A stretch of DNA of 32,819 nucleotides from Oscillibacter sp. (lineage in GTDB: Bacteria; Bacillota; Clostridia; Oscillospirales; Oscillospiraceae): contig JAAVYM010000096.1 in assembly GCA_022791135.1 (NCBI GenBank), positions 1 to 32,819 on the forward strand. The letters are read 5' to 3'. Under the pieces are notes generated by a model that worked only from the letters and a program-made list of their open reading frames with translations, did not search any database and was not told the DNA's origin. Below, piece after piece: positions 22,698 to 29,300 of the stretch (its first letter is position 1; every line of letters starts with the position of its first letter). A program made the position numbers and the translations under genes.

Positions 22698-23819
22698 CTA
22701 TCTCCTGCCGCCGCCCCGGCCTGCGCCTCCGCCAAAGGAGCCGCCGCCGAAGCTGCGCCCGCCGCCGAAGCCGCCGCGGCCAGCTCCGCCGAAGGAACCG
22801 CCCCGGCCTGCGCCTCCGCCGAAGGAACCGCCACCGAAACCGCCGGGACGCCCCCCACGGCCCGCGCCGCCGCCAAAGGAACCGCCGCCAAAGCTGCCAG
22901 GACCAACGCCCCCTGGGCGTCCCCCGCGGCCCGTACCGCCGCCAAAGGAACCACCGCCAAAGCCGCCAGGACCCTGCGGAGGTTTTTTCCTGGGAGGAGG
23001 CGGGGGCCGCCTGGGCCGCCGCGGGCGGCCCCAAAAAACCGGGTAATACACCGGCCTGGGGATGCCCACCACCGTGGGACCCCAATACCGCCGCCGGTAT
23101 CTCCTCCAGCGCATGGCGTCCAGCAGCACCCACAGGACCAGCAGCAAAATCAGCAGCATCATCAGCCCAACAAACACTGTCCAGATGTCCACGGCGCTCC
23201 CCGTGGAGGCATAGCCGCCGGAGATGGACTGATAGCTCCCGTAGGCGTCCGGCGCGGGCGGCGCTGTGGTGACCGTCACATAATACACATCCTCCAGATA
23301 GTCCATCAGGCCGTCAAAGGTCCTCCGGACCCCCTGGTCGTAGCGCTTCGCGGCAAAATCGCTCTCCAGCGTCCCGTAGAGGATGTCCTCCAAATCGGCC
23401 TGCTCGCTCGAGCTGAAGCCGCTGCCCCAGGCAATATAATAGTCCCCGTCCGGCGCGCCGTTGTACAGGTTCTCCAGGGCCAGGACCAGCAGGATGCCAT
23501 TGTTCCGCTCCCGGGACCCCACGCCTAAGGCGTTGAAGGTCTCCTCGGCGTATTTCGCGATGTCTGTGCCGCCGGTGGTCCGCACCACGTCCACCGCAAT
23601 CTGCGCCCCGGTTTGGGCGAAGAGGGACACATTCATCGCCTCGATGTATTCGGCGGTATCCTTGGAGATTACGCCGCCCTCGTTATGGACGAGGTAGAGA
23701 AAATCCCCCGCGATTCCGGCTTCGCCCTTTGGACTCCTGGCCCGGCCCAGGCCCAGGCCCGCCAGAATGGCCAGGACCATGATCGCCGCCGCTATCGGCC
23801 GCTTTTGCAACAATTTCAT
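22698..23819 (-). CDS. TPM-domain (YgcG-like) membrane protein with a Gly-rich tail
   Basis: 373 residues from ATG 23819. A signal/anchor helix (MKLLQKRPIAAAIMVLAILA) precedes a TPM domain at about 40-180: LVHNEGGVISKDTAEYIEAM, AQIAVDVVRTTGGTDIAKYA, NNGILLVLALENL and YYIAWGSGF. A second membrane helix lies at about 215-240 (TVFVGLMMLLILLLVLWVLL), then a basic and Pro-rich stretch and 100 residues of GGGSFGGG/GRGGRPGG repeats. TPM proteins are found outside the membrane and have been linked to photosystem repair in plants; the bacterial role is open. The start is four bases after the stop of the XRE gene, so the two are coupled. Confidence 0.85.
   Translation of the reverse strand: MKLLQKRPIAAAIMVLAILAGLGLGRARSPKGEAGIAGDFLYLVHNEGGVISKDTAEYIEAMNVSLFAQTGAQIAVDVVRTTGGTDIAKYAEETFNALGVGSRERNNGILLVLALENLYNGAPDGDYYIAWGSGFSSSEQADLEDILYGTLESDFAAKRYDQGVRRTFDGLMDYLEDVYYVTVTTAPPAPDAYGSYQSISGGYASTGSAVDIWTVFVGLMMLLILLLVLWVLLDAMRWRRYRRRYWGPTVVGIPRPVYYPVFWGRPRRPRRPPPPPRKKPPQGPGGFGGGSFGGGTGRGGRPGGVGPGSFGGGSFGGGAGRGGRPGGFGGGSFGGGAGRGGSFGGAGRGGFGGGRSFGGGSFGGGAGRGGGRR
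22702..22977 (-). repeat. Gly-rich imperfect tandem repeats at the TPM C-terminus
   Basis: On the plus strand the unit CCGCCGAAGGAACCGCC and close variants recur, together with CGGCCTGCGCC. They encode GGGSFGG and GRGGRPGG blocks. This stretch is very GC-rich and prone to slippage or misassembly, so the copy number may vary. Confidence 0.8.
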
Positions 23820-23823
23820 AGGC

Positions 23824-24060
23824 TCAATCCCCTGCCTCGCTTGTATGGAAGCCCGGATCGTCCGTCCGGCCCACCAGATAGTCGATGGATACTTGATAAT
23901 AGTCCGCAATCGCAATCAGCGTTTTTAATTTGAGGTCATTTTTGTTTGTTTCGTAGTCCTGGTAACCGCGGGGAGAAAGGCCCAAGTATCCGGCGATTTC
24001 TCGTTGATAAATTCTGCGGCTTTCTCGCAGTTCTTTTAATCGCTTTGCTAAAATTTGCAT
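23824..24060 (-). CDS. XRE-family helix-turn-helix regulator
   Basis: 78 residues from ATG 24060, with AGAGGTG upstream. The HTH (about 1-60) reads RLKELRESRRIYQREIAGYL, then GLSPRGYQDYETNKNDLKLK, and ends with IADYYQVSIDYLVGRTDDPG, the usual XRE signature. It probably binds the two palindromes just upstream (24071-24116), repressing itself and the TPM gene that follows it after four bases. The plus-strand gene at 24143 may be affected too. Target assignment is inference from position. Confidence 0.88.
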   Translation of the reverse strand: MQILAKRLKELRESRRIYQREIAGYLGLSPRGYQDYETNKNDLKLKTLIAIADYYQVSIDYLVGRTDDPGFHTSEAGD

Positions 24061-24070
24061 ACTGCACCTC

Positions 24071-24116
24071 TTGATACACGTTATTTTTGTGTATCAATAT
24101 ACGTTTATCACGTATA
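24071..24116. promoter_or_regulatory. Two palindromic operators, probably for the XRE regulator
   Basis: First palindrome: TTGATACAC (24071-24079) and GTGTATCAA (24089-24097), 9-nt spacer. Second: TATACGT (24098-24104) and ACGTATA (24110-24116), 5-nt spacer. They abut and share the ATAC core. A minus-strand promoter TTGTAT-17-TGATAC can be drawn across both, so binding would block it. Confidence 0.65.
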
Positions 24117-24142
24117 CAAGCAGGATTCCCTTGACCGGCTTA

Positions 24143-24379
24143 ATGGAACTGCTGTATGGATATGCGCAATCCCGCCGCGCGCCGGCCTTTTTGGACCGCC
24201 CCGCCTACGACGAGGCGGAGCGGCTGGAGGCGAAAAACCTGGCTCTCTTAAAGGAGGGCCTCTCCGGCGAGGGCATGGCGGTGCTGGAGCGGTATCAGGA
24301 CGCCTGCCGGGAGCGGCGCCTCCTGAATCTGGAGGCCATGTTCCTCGCCGCGCTCTCCGTCGCCCGGGAACTCCACTGA
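24143..24379 (+). CDS. Small protein of unknown function (possibly DUF6809-like)
   Basis: 78 residues from ATG 24143; the ribosome site is weak (AGGA further upstream). The sequence MELLYGYAQSRRAPAFLDRP and then a helical region with LLKEGLSGEGMAVLERYQDA resembles small DUF6809-type proteins of Clostridia in length and layout (a short N-terminal LYxG motif, then two helices), but I could not confirm this. It is divergent from the XRE regulator and may share its operator region. It is convergent with telA. Confidence 0.5.
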   Translation: MELLYGYAQSRRAPAFLDRPAYDEAERLEAKNLALLKEGLSGEGMAVLERYQDACRERRLLNLEAMFLAALSVARELH

Positions 24380-24394
24380 GCGAACCGCCGCCGG

Positions 24395-25573
24395 TTATTT
24401 GTGCAGCTCCAGCAGCTTCGCGCGCAGCTCGCCCTCGATGCGGCCCAGCTCCGCCTCGGCAGCCTTGCGCTTCTGGGCGCCCTCCCGCTGGATATTCAGT
24501 ACCTCGTCCAAGGTGGAGATCAGCTGCTGGTTCGTGTGCTGAAGGGTCTCAATATCCACCACGCCGCGCTCCGCCTCCCGGGCGGTCTGGATGGTGCCCA
24601 TTTTCAGCATGTCGGCGTTCTTTTTCAGCAGCTCGTTGGTCATTTCCGTCACGGCGTTCTGGGCGGCGGTGGCCTGCCGCCCGTGCTCCATGCCCAGGGC
24701 CAGCACCATCTGGCTCTTCCACAGCGGGATCGTATTCACCAGCGAGGACTGGATCTTTTCCACCATCAGCGTGTCGTTGTTCTGGAGCAGCCGGGTTTGG
24801 GGACCCATCTGGATGGAGATCATCCGCGTCAGCTCCAGGTCGTGGAGCTTTTTCTCGAAGCGCTCGCACATCTGCACCAGGTCGTTATACCGCTGGGCGT
24901 CCTCCTGGGCGCCGGTCTGCTCGGCCTTGGCCCGGAGAGCGGGAAGCTCGCCGGAGCGAACCTCGGCCAATTTCTTCTTCCCCGCCAGGATATACATGGT
25001 CAATTCCTTATAGTACTTCAGGTTCAGCTCATACATCTGGTCGAACATGGCCACGTCCTTGAGCAGCGTCACTTGGTGCTGCTCAAGCTCCCGGGTAATT
25101 TTGTCCACGTTGGTCTCGACCTTGGAGTACTGGGCCTTCATGACCTCCAGCTTGCTGCCGGTTTTCTTGAGCTTGCCGAAAAGGCCCTTTTTCTCCTCCT
25201 CCTCGCCGAAGTTCTTCAGCTCCACCACCAGCTCGGACAAGGACTTGCCCACCTCGCCCAGGTCCTTGGTGCGCACGGAAGCCAGGGCGCTTTCGGAAAA
25301 GCCCGCCACGTTCTTCTGCGCGGCCGCACCGTACTGAAGGATCAGGTTGGAGTCCATCACGTCGATTTTCTTGGCAAACTCCTCCACTGCCTTCTTCTCC
25401 GCCTCGGAGAGCATGGAGTCGTCCAGCTCCACAGGCTTGACCTCCGGCCTTTCCGGCTCCGGGGCAGCAGGAGCGGTCGGGGCGCCAACGGGTTCCAACG
25501 TCAATTCCGGCGCGGGAACGGCGGCCATCGCGGAGGGGTCCAGGGTCAGCTCCGGAATCGGATTGTCACTCAT
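24395..25573 (-). CDS. telA: TelA/KlaA-like toxic anion resistance family protein
   Basis: 392 residues. After an Ala/Pro-rich N-terminus (1-50), the core is alpha-helical and coiled-coil: SEAEKKAVEEFAKKIDVMDS, KGLFGKLKKTGSKLEVMKAQ, MYELNLKYYKELTMYILAGK, and IPLWKSQMVLALGMEHGRQA, which is the conserved TelA segment. The family was named for tellurite resistance, but in Firmicutes it is linked to envelope stress and its true role is open. It is the last gene of the xpaC operon and overlaps the preceding small gene by eight bases. No terminator was seen before the convergent small gene. Confidence 0.92.
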   Translation of the reverse strand: MSDNPIPELTLDPSAMAAVPAPELTLEPVGAPTAPAAPEPERPEVKPVELDDSMLSEAEKKAVEEFAKKIDVMDSNLILQYGAAAQKNVAGFSESALASVRTKDLGEVGKSLSELVVELKNFGEEEEKKGLFGKLKKTGSKLEVMKAQYSKVETNVDKITRELEQHQVTLLKDVAMFDQMYELNLKYYKELTMYILAGKKKLAEVRSGELPALRAKAEQTGAQEDAQRYNDLVQMCERFEKKLHDLELTRMISIQMGPQTRLLQNNDTLMVEKIQSSLVNTIPLWKSQMVLALGMEHGRQATAAQNAVTEMTNELLKKNADMLKMGTIQTAREAERGVVDIETLQHTNQQLISTLDEVLNIQREGAQKRKAAEAELGRIEGELRAKLLELHK

Positions 25574-25772
25574 AGTCTTCTTCCTCCACCAGCAAAATAT
25601 GATCCTCCTCCCAGAAGCTCATCAGCCCGTGGAAGACGGAGAGGGTCAGCCATATGCAGCCGGCCGCCAGGTTCAGGGGTTCCCGATCCCGTTTGGCCAG
25701 GTAGAAACACCCTCCGGAGAGCAGCCCCTCCAAAAGGGCGAGGAACCCATACACGACATTTCGCTTTTTCAT
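25566..25772 (-). CDS. Small membrane protein in the xpaC-telA operon
   Basis: 68 residues with two hydrophobic segments (VYGFLALLEGLLSGGCFYLA and LNLAAGCIWLTLSVFHGLMS) and an acidic tail EEEDYE. AAGGAGG lies before the ATG. The stop overlaps the telA start. Not recognised; context suggests a membrane partner of TelA/XpaC. Confidence 0.75.
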   Translation of the reverse strand: MKKRNVVYGFLALLEGLLSGGCFYLAKRDREPLNLAAGCIWLTLSVFHGLMSFWEEDHILLVEEEDYE

Positions 25773-25837
25773 GCCTCTTCCTCCTTAGTTTTGTTAAACA
25801 TTCAGACCCGGAGGCCCCAGGTAACACACACTACCAG

Positions 25838-25981
25838 TCACATGCCCGCCACCGTCAGGGCTAAGAAACGCTCTTCCGGCCAGCGGAAAATGGCGATATA
25901 CAGCCACAAAACCGCGCAAAATCCTGCCAGCGCCATGCTTATCAAGGAACCCCGTTTTTTCTTTTCCATGTTCACGCGCAC
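25838..25981 (-). CDS. 47-residue membrane protein in the xpaC-telA operon
   Basis: Starts at GTG 25981 about five bases after AGGGGGG, which itself overlaps the xpaC stop region; an ATG at 25969 four codons later is an alternative. The protein reads MRVNMEKKKRGSLISMALAG, then one membrane helix (FCAVLWLYIAIF) and a short tail ending LTVAGM. It is supported by the ribosome site and by its place between two cotranscribed genes. Function unknown. Confidence 0.55.
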   Translation of the reverse strand: MRVNMEKKKRGSLISMALAGFCAVLWLYIAIFRWPEERFLALTVAGM

Positions 25982-25992
25982 AGGCCCCCCTC

Positions 25993-26715
25993 TTACAGCT
26001 CCAGCTTGATGTCCGTCCCGTCCGCCTGAACGGCGTCCGCCTTCATTTCCGGCTCCGTCAGACCCTCCCGGGCCATCAGGGTCTCCATCACCTTGATATC
26101 GGCGGAGATATCCAGGGCGTCAGAGCCGTAAAGGCTGTCCAGCTGCTTTTCGAAGGCCCGGACGATGGTTTTCATCATCTCCTCGACCTTCGACTTGGTC
26201 CCGTCAATGTTTTCCCCGGAGACGCCGGTTCCGCTCATGCGGTCATAGGCGTTCAGCAGCTTTAAGGTGGTGGGCAGGTAATAGTCCATGAACTTGCGGA
26301 TTTGGGACAGCTTGTCCGGGTCGTCCCGCACCGCCTGGAAGATCTTCTCCGACACCTGGCTCAGCCGCACGATGTCGGCGGAGACGCCGGGGTCGGCGAT
26401 GCTGGCGTCCAGCCGCTTCATCTCGCTCAGGGCCAGCTGCCCATCTTTCAGCATTTTGTCCAGCTCCGGGTTTCCTGTGGAGGAGACAGGTTCCGCTTTT
26501 GGCGGTTCCGGCTTCTTCTCTGCCTCCCCGGCGGTTCCGCCCACAGCTCCGCCTCCCCGGCAGAGTTTGTTCACGGCGAAAAATACCACCACAGAAACCA
26601 CCGCCAGCAGAGCCGCCGCCGCACTGCTGTAAAGAGGCAGGACCAGACCGCCCAGCAGCCATAGCGCCGCCACGGCATAAAATGGCGCCACGGGCTTTCG
26701 TTCCTTTGCCGGCAT
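25993..26715 (-). CDS. xpaC: XpaC-like protein (5-bromo-4-chloroindolyl phosphate hydrolysis family)
   Basis: 240 residues from ATG 26715 (GGAGGG upstream). Two membrane helices lie at about 8-45 (VAPFYAVAALWLLGGLVLPL, AAALLAVVSVVVFFAVNK). After a Pro/Glu linker comes a helical domain at about 80-230: ELDKMLKDGQLALSEMKRLD, RKFMDYYLPTTLKLLNAYDR and FEKQLDSLYGSDALDISADI, the XpaC signature. Despite the name, a phosphatase activity is not established. XpaC and TelA are neighbours in many Firmicutes. It is the first gene of its operon. Confidence 0.9.
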   Translation of the reverse strand: MPAKERKPVAPFYAVAALWLLGGLVLPLYSSAAAALLAVVSVVVFFAVNKLCRGGGAVGGTAGEAEKKPEPPKAEPVSSTGNPELDKMLKDGQLALSEMKRLDASIADPGVSADIVRLSQVSEKIFQAVRDDPDKLSQIRKFMDYYLPTTLKLLNAYDRMSGTGVSGENIDGTKSKVEEMMKTIVRAFEKQLDSLYGSDALDISADIKVMETLMAREGLTEPEMKADAVQADGTDIKLEL

Positions 26716-26754
26716 AGGGGACCCTCCATTCCTTACGTGTATTGCAGTTTTTTT

Positions 26755-26784
26755 ATTATACTCCCCCGATAAGTAATTGGTCAA
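26755..26784 (-). promoter_or_regulatory. Strong sigma-A promoter of the xpaC-telA operon
   Basis: On the minus strand TTGACC (plus 26779-26784), 18-nt spacer, TATAAT (plus 26755-26760), about 40 nt before the xpaC ATG. Confidence 0.85.
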
Positions 26785-26824
26785 GCCAGGGGGCGATAAA
26801 TTCACAGTAAATTCCAAAACGGTG

Positions 26825-26847
26825 AAAACGCCCCGAAGGGCGTTTTT
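26825..26847 (-). terminator. Terminator of the DUF6512 gene
   Basis: Stem AAAACGCCC (26825-26833)/GGGCGTTTT (26838-26846) with a CGAA loop. The stem overlaps the DUF6512 stop codon, and it has T runs on both strands. It insulates the xpaC promoter. Confidence 0.8.
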
Positions 26848-27379
26848 ATGGAATGCCGAAGCCGCCTGTCACCGGGTCCTGCCAAAGCGGAAGCCGGACC
26901 GGCCGGAAGGTGCACCAGACAAAGAAAAACGCCAGCCCCCACAGCACCGCCAGTCCCAAGAGCTGCTGCCACCCGGCGGAGCACCTCCCCTGCCGGAGGA
27001 GGCGGAAATCCAGGGCGAAGGCTCCCAGGTCCGCCAGAAAGAAAATGGCGATGTCCATCCACATGACGTCCCGCCCCAGGATGCCGGTATAGGTGTAAAA
27101 GAGGATGGGGATCAGGGCCAGTCCTGTCAGGGTGCTGAGGGCGCGGACCGCGGGAAGGTTGGGGTAATTCCGGCCCAGGAGACACACTTGCACCACAGAA
27201 AACAGGAACAATGGCACAAAGAGAAGCTTCATATGCTCCCAGGTGGACTCATTGACGCCGGAAAACGCCGCCGCCAATACGCTGCCGCCGCTCCACTCAT
27301 AGACGAAATGCAGCAGCACGCCGGCCGCCCCCGTGAGCAAAAAGCCTATCGCCTCCCAGAAAAACAGCCGCCGCTTCAT
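26846..27379 (-). CDS. DUF6512 family membrane protein
   Basis: 177 residues from ATG 27379 (AGGAGG with nine-base spacing; the ATG three codons earlier lies on the ribosome site). About five membrane helices are visible, with the family motif FSGVNESTWEHMKLLFVP between helices one and two. It is probably a polytopic inner membrane protein of unknown function. It is alone between its terminator and the divergent degV copy 2. No promoter was clear in the 286 bp upstream. Confidence 0.8.
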   Translation of the reverse strand: MKRRLFFWEAIGFLLTGAAGVLLHFVYEWSGGSVLAAAFSGVNESTWEHMKLLFVPLFLFSVVQVCLLGRNYPNLPAVRALSTLTGLALIPILFYTYTGILGRDVMWMDIAIFFLADLGAFALDFRLLRQGRCSAGWQQLLGLAVLWGLAFFFVWCTFRPVRLPLWQDPVTGGFGIP

Positions 27380-27591
27380 ATGATCCATCCTCCTTGCAAC
27401 TTCAACACAGCGGGTACCGCCGCCCTTTCAGTTTACACGGAAGCTGGTAAATTATGCATGACGCCTCCCGGACGCCTTTCTCCCCGGCAGCCCGCCCCAA
27501 AAGCCGCCGGAATCCCCGGGACAACGTTCCGGCATTCTGCCACTTTTCAAACAGGCTCTGGATTTTCACCGGGGACTGTGGTACAATAAGT

Positions 27592-27597
27592 CTACTG
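27592..27597 (+). promoter_or_regulatory. Possible extended -10 promoter of degV copy 2
   Basis: TACAAT preceded by TGG, about 70 nt before the start codon. No good -35 is present at the right distance, so this rests on the extended -10 only. The remainder of the 286 bp between 27380 and 27665 holds nothing else I can support. Confidence 0.35.
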
Positions 27598-27665
27598 ACG
27601 CCATTGCGCCGCTTCGGCGATTACACGATAGGGTCCCGGGCGACCCGGGTCCGGAAGGAGTATTC

Positions 27666-28505
27666 ATGATTAAAATCACGACCGACAGCACTTGCGACCT
27701 GCCGGCCTCCCTGCTGGAGGAATACGACATTACTGTCTTCCCCCTGGGCATCGTCAAGGCGGGGAAGCTCTATCACGACGGCGTGGACATCCGCACGGCG
27801 GACATCGCCGCCCACGTGGACGCCGGCGGCGAAATCACCACCACCAACGCCGTCAACGCGGCGGACTATGAGGACGCCTTTCGTATCCTGACGGAGAAAT
27901 ACGACGCCGTGATTCATCTCAACATCGGCAGCGGCTTCTCCTGCTGCTGCCAGAATGCCAAGCTGGCGGCGGAAGAGGTCCCGGAGGTCTACGTGGTGGA
28001 CTCAGAAAATCTGACCGTGGGCCATGGGCTGATGGTCCTGGCCGCCGCTGACGCGGCTCGGGAGGGGAAATCCGTGACGGAGATTCTGAACTTGCTGGAG
28101 GGCATGGTTCCCCGGCTGGAGACCAGCTTCGTCCTGGACCGGCTGGACTATATGAAAAAGGGCGGGCGCTGCTCCGCCGTCACCGCCTTGGGGGCCAACC
28201 TGCTGAAGCTCCACCCCTGCGTGGATGTCATTCAAAACAAGATGTCCGTCACCAAAAAATACCGGGGAACGATGGCCAAAGTGGTGGCCGATTACCTCCG
28301 TGACCGGCTCCAGAACCGGACGGACCTGGATTTCCGCCGGGTTTTCCTGGTGGACACCTGCCCCGGCGACGAGCTGGCGGGCATCGCTCGTGAGATTCTG
28401 AAGGAGGACGGCCGCTTCGGCGAAATCCTGGAGGCCAAGGCGGGCTGCACAATCTTCTGCCATTGCGGCCCCAATACTCTGGGCTTAATCCTCCTGCGAA
28501 AATAA
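27666..28505 (+). CDS. DegV family fatty-acid-binding protein (FakB-like), copy 2
   Basis: 279 residues from ATG 27666, with AAGGAG upstream. TDSTCDLPASLLEEYDITVF is the DegV N-terminus. The lipid-binding loop is IGSGFSCCCQNAKLAAEEVP, with two Cys where many homologues carry small residues, and RLDYMKKGGRCSAVTALGAN follows. It is clearly diverged from copy 1 at 21636, so the two may bind different acyl chains, as FakB paralogues do. It is followed by two hairpins. Confidence 0.9.
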   Translation: MIKITTDSTCDLPASLLEEYDITVFPLGIVKAGKLYHDGVDIRTADIAAHVDAGGEITTTNAVNAADYEDAFRILTEKYDAVIHLNIGSGFSCCCQNAKLAAEEVPEVYVVDSENLTVGHGLMVLAAADAAREGKSVTEILNLLEGMVPRLETSFVLDRLDYMKKGGRCSAVTALGANLLKLHPCVDVIQNKMSVTKKYRGTMAKVVADYLRDRLQNRTDLDFRRVFLVDTCPGDELAGIAREILKEDGRFGEILEAKAGCTIFCHCGPNTLGLILLRK

Positions 28506-28512
28506 CCCGGAA

Positions 28513-28538
28513 GCGCGCCCGGACCGGTCCGGGCGCGC
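28513..28538 (+). terminator. Perfect palindrome after degV copy 2
   Basis: GCGCGCCCGGACC (28513-28525) and GGTCCGGGCGCGC (28526-28538) form an uninterrupted palindrome just past the stop. The T tail is weak (TGTCT). Confidence 0.55.
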
Positions 28539-28588
28539 TGTCTAAAAGCTTTCCGCCAGGCTGTAGCTTCTCCGCGCTTCTTCCTCTG

Positions 28589-28617
28589 CGCTCTCCTTTA
28601 ATAAGGAGGGCGTTTTT
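28589..28617 (+). terminator. Rho-independent terminator after degV copy 2
   Basis: Stem CGCTCTCCTT (28589-28598)/AAGGAGGGCG (28603-28612) with one wobble and a TAAT loop, followed by TTTTT. Confidence 0.8.
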
Positions 28618-28677
28618 CTTGTGCTCCCGGCAAAAACAATTTCCCCCCGGAACCGCTGCGGCTCCGGAGGGAAGGCC

Positions 28678-29091
28678 CTATTCGTCCAGGTCAATGGAGA
28701 TATGCTCCGTCCCATGCTCGTCGAACTCGTCGAGGTAGGTGTCAATCCGCTCCATAAGCGCGCCGTAGTTCTCCCGGGTCAGCGGCTCGCCATCCATATC
28801 CCGCAGAGCCAGCTCCTCCGCCAAAATCTCGTAAAACACCACATCCTCATAGTTCTCAATCGCCTCATGGATCCCGCCGCCAGCAAAGGCCCGGGAGGGT
28901 ATCAGGTCCCCCTGATACAGCTCCACCAGCTTTCCCATGCCGTGGCGGAGGCAATGGGAGAAGATCAAACTCTCCACTTGGTCGTATTCCCGGATGCGGT
29001 CGTCCTCCCTGGTGGAATTGAGCACCCAGTTGCCTATGTAGACCAAATCCAACAGATACCGGTACTGCCGCTCCGTCAACTCAATTTTCAT
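28678..29091 (-). CDS. Conserved hypothetical acidic protein
   Basis: 137 residues from ATG 29091 (GGAGGGG upstream). It is helical and acidic, with MKIELTERQYRYLLDLVYIG, NWVLNSTREDDRIREYDQVE and a C-terminus ending DEFDEHGTEHISIDLDE. No membrane segment. I do not recognise the family. A terminator-like hairpin (29175-29222) lies in its upstream region, and it is divergent from murI. Confidence 0.7.
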   Translation of the reverse strand: MKIELTERQYRYLLDLVYIGNWVLNSTREDDRIREYDQVESLIFSHCLRHGMGKLVELYQGDLIPSRAFAGGGIHEAIENYEDVVFYEILAEELALRDMDGEPLTRENYGALMERIDTYLDEFDEHGTEHISIDLDE

Positions 29092-29174
29092 AGACAGCCC
29101 CTCCTCACGGCGTTGATGGCGGTGGTTTCAATAGATAGCACGATTATAGCAGAGCAGCCGGAAAATTTCCACAT

Positions 29175-29222
29175 AAAAAAGAGGGCAAAAAGACTAAAAT
29201 CTGTCTTGCGGCAATCGCCCTC
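29175..29222 (-). terminator. Minus-strand terminator-like hairpin upstream of the 137-aa gene
   Basis: On the minus strand GAGGGC (plus 29217-29222) pairs with GCCCTC (plus 29181-29186), followed directly by TTTTTT (plus 29175-29180). An inner stem includes GCAAGAC with GTCTTTTTGC. The hairpin overlaps the -35 side of the murI promoter. No gene on the minus strand ends here, so it may be a leader attenuator or the end of a short RNA. Confidence 0.55.
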
Positions 29223-29234
29223 TCATAGTATAAT
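29206..29234 (+). promoter_or_regulatory. Strong sigma-A promoter of murI-ywiB-argS
   Basis: TTGCGG (29206-29211), 17-nt spacer, TATAAT (29229-29234). The murI start codon is at 29301. Confidence 0.82.
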
Positions 29235-29300
29235 ACATAACTCAGAGCAATTTGTGACAGCGGCGGGGCCGGGTCCCTGCCGGTGAGAGGAGTGACGGCA

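Noticed and set aside
22720-22975. CRISPR-like repeats
   Set aside because: The repeats are imperfect, have no unique spacers of even size, and encode the Gly-rich tail of the TPM protein.
22566-23528. 320-residue plus-strand frame with Ala/Pro-rich repeats
   Set aside because: It mirrors the Gly-rich tail of the TPM gene on the opposite strand.
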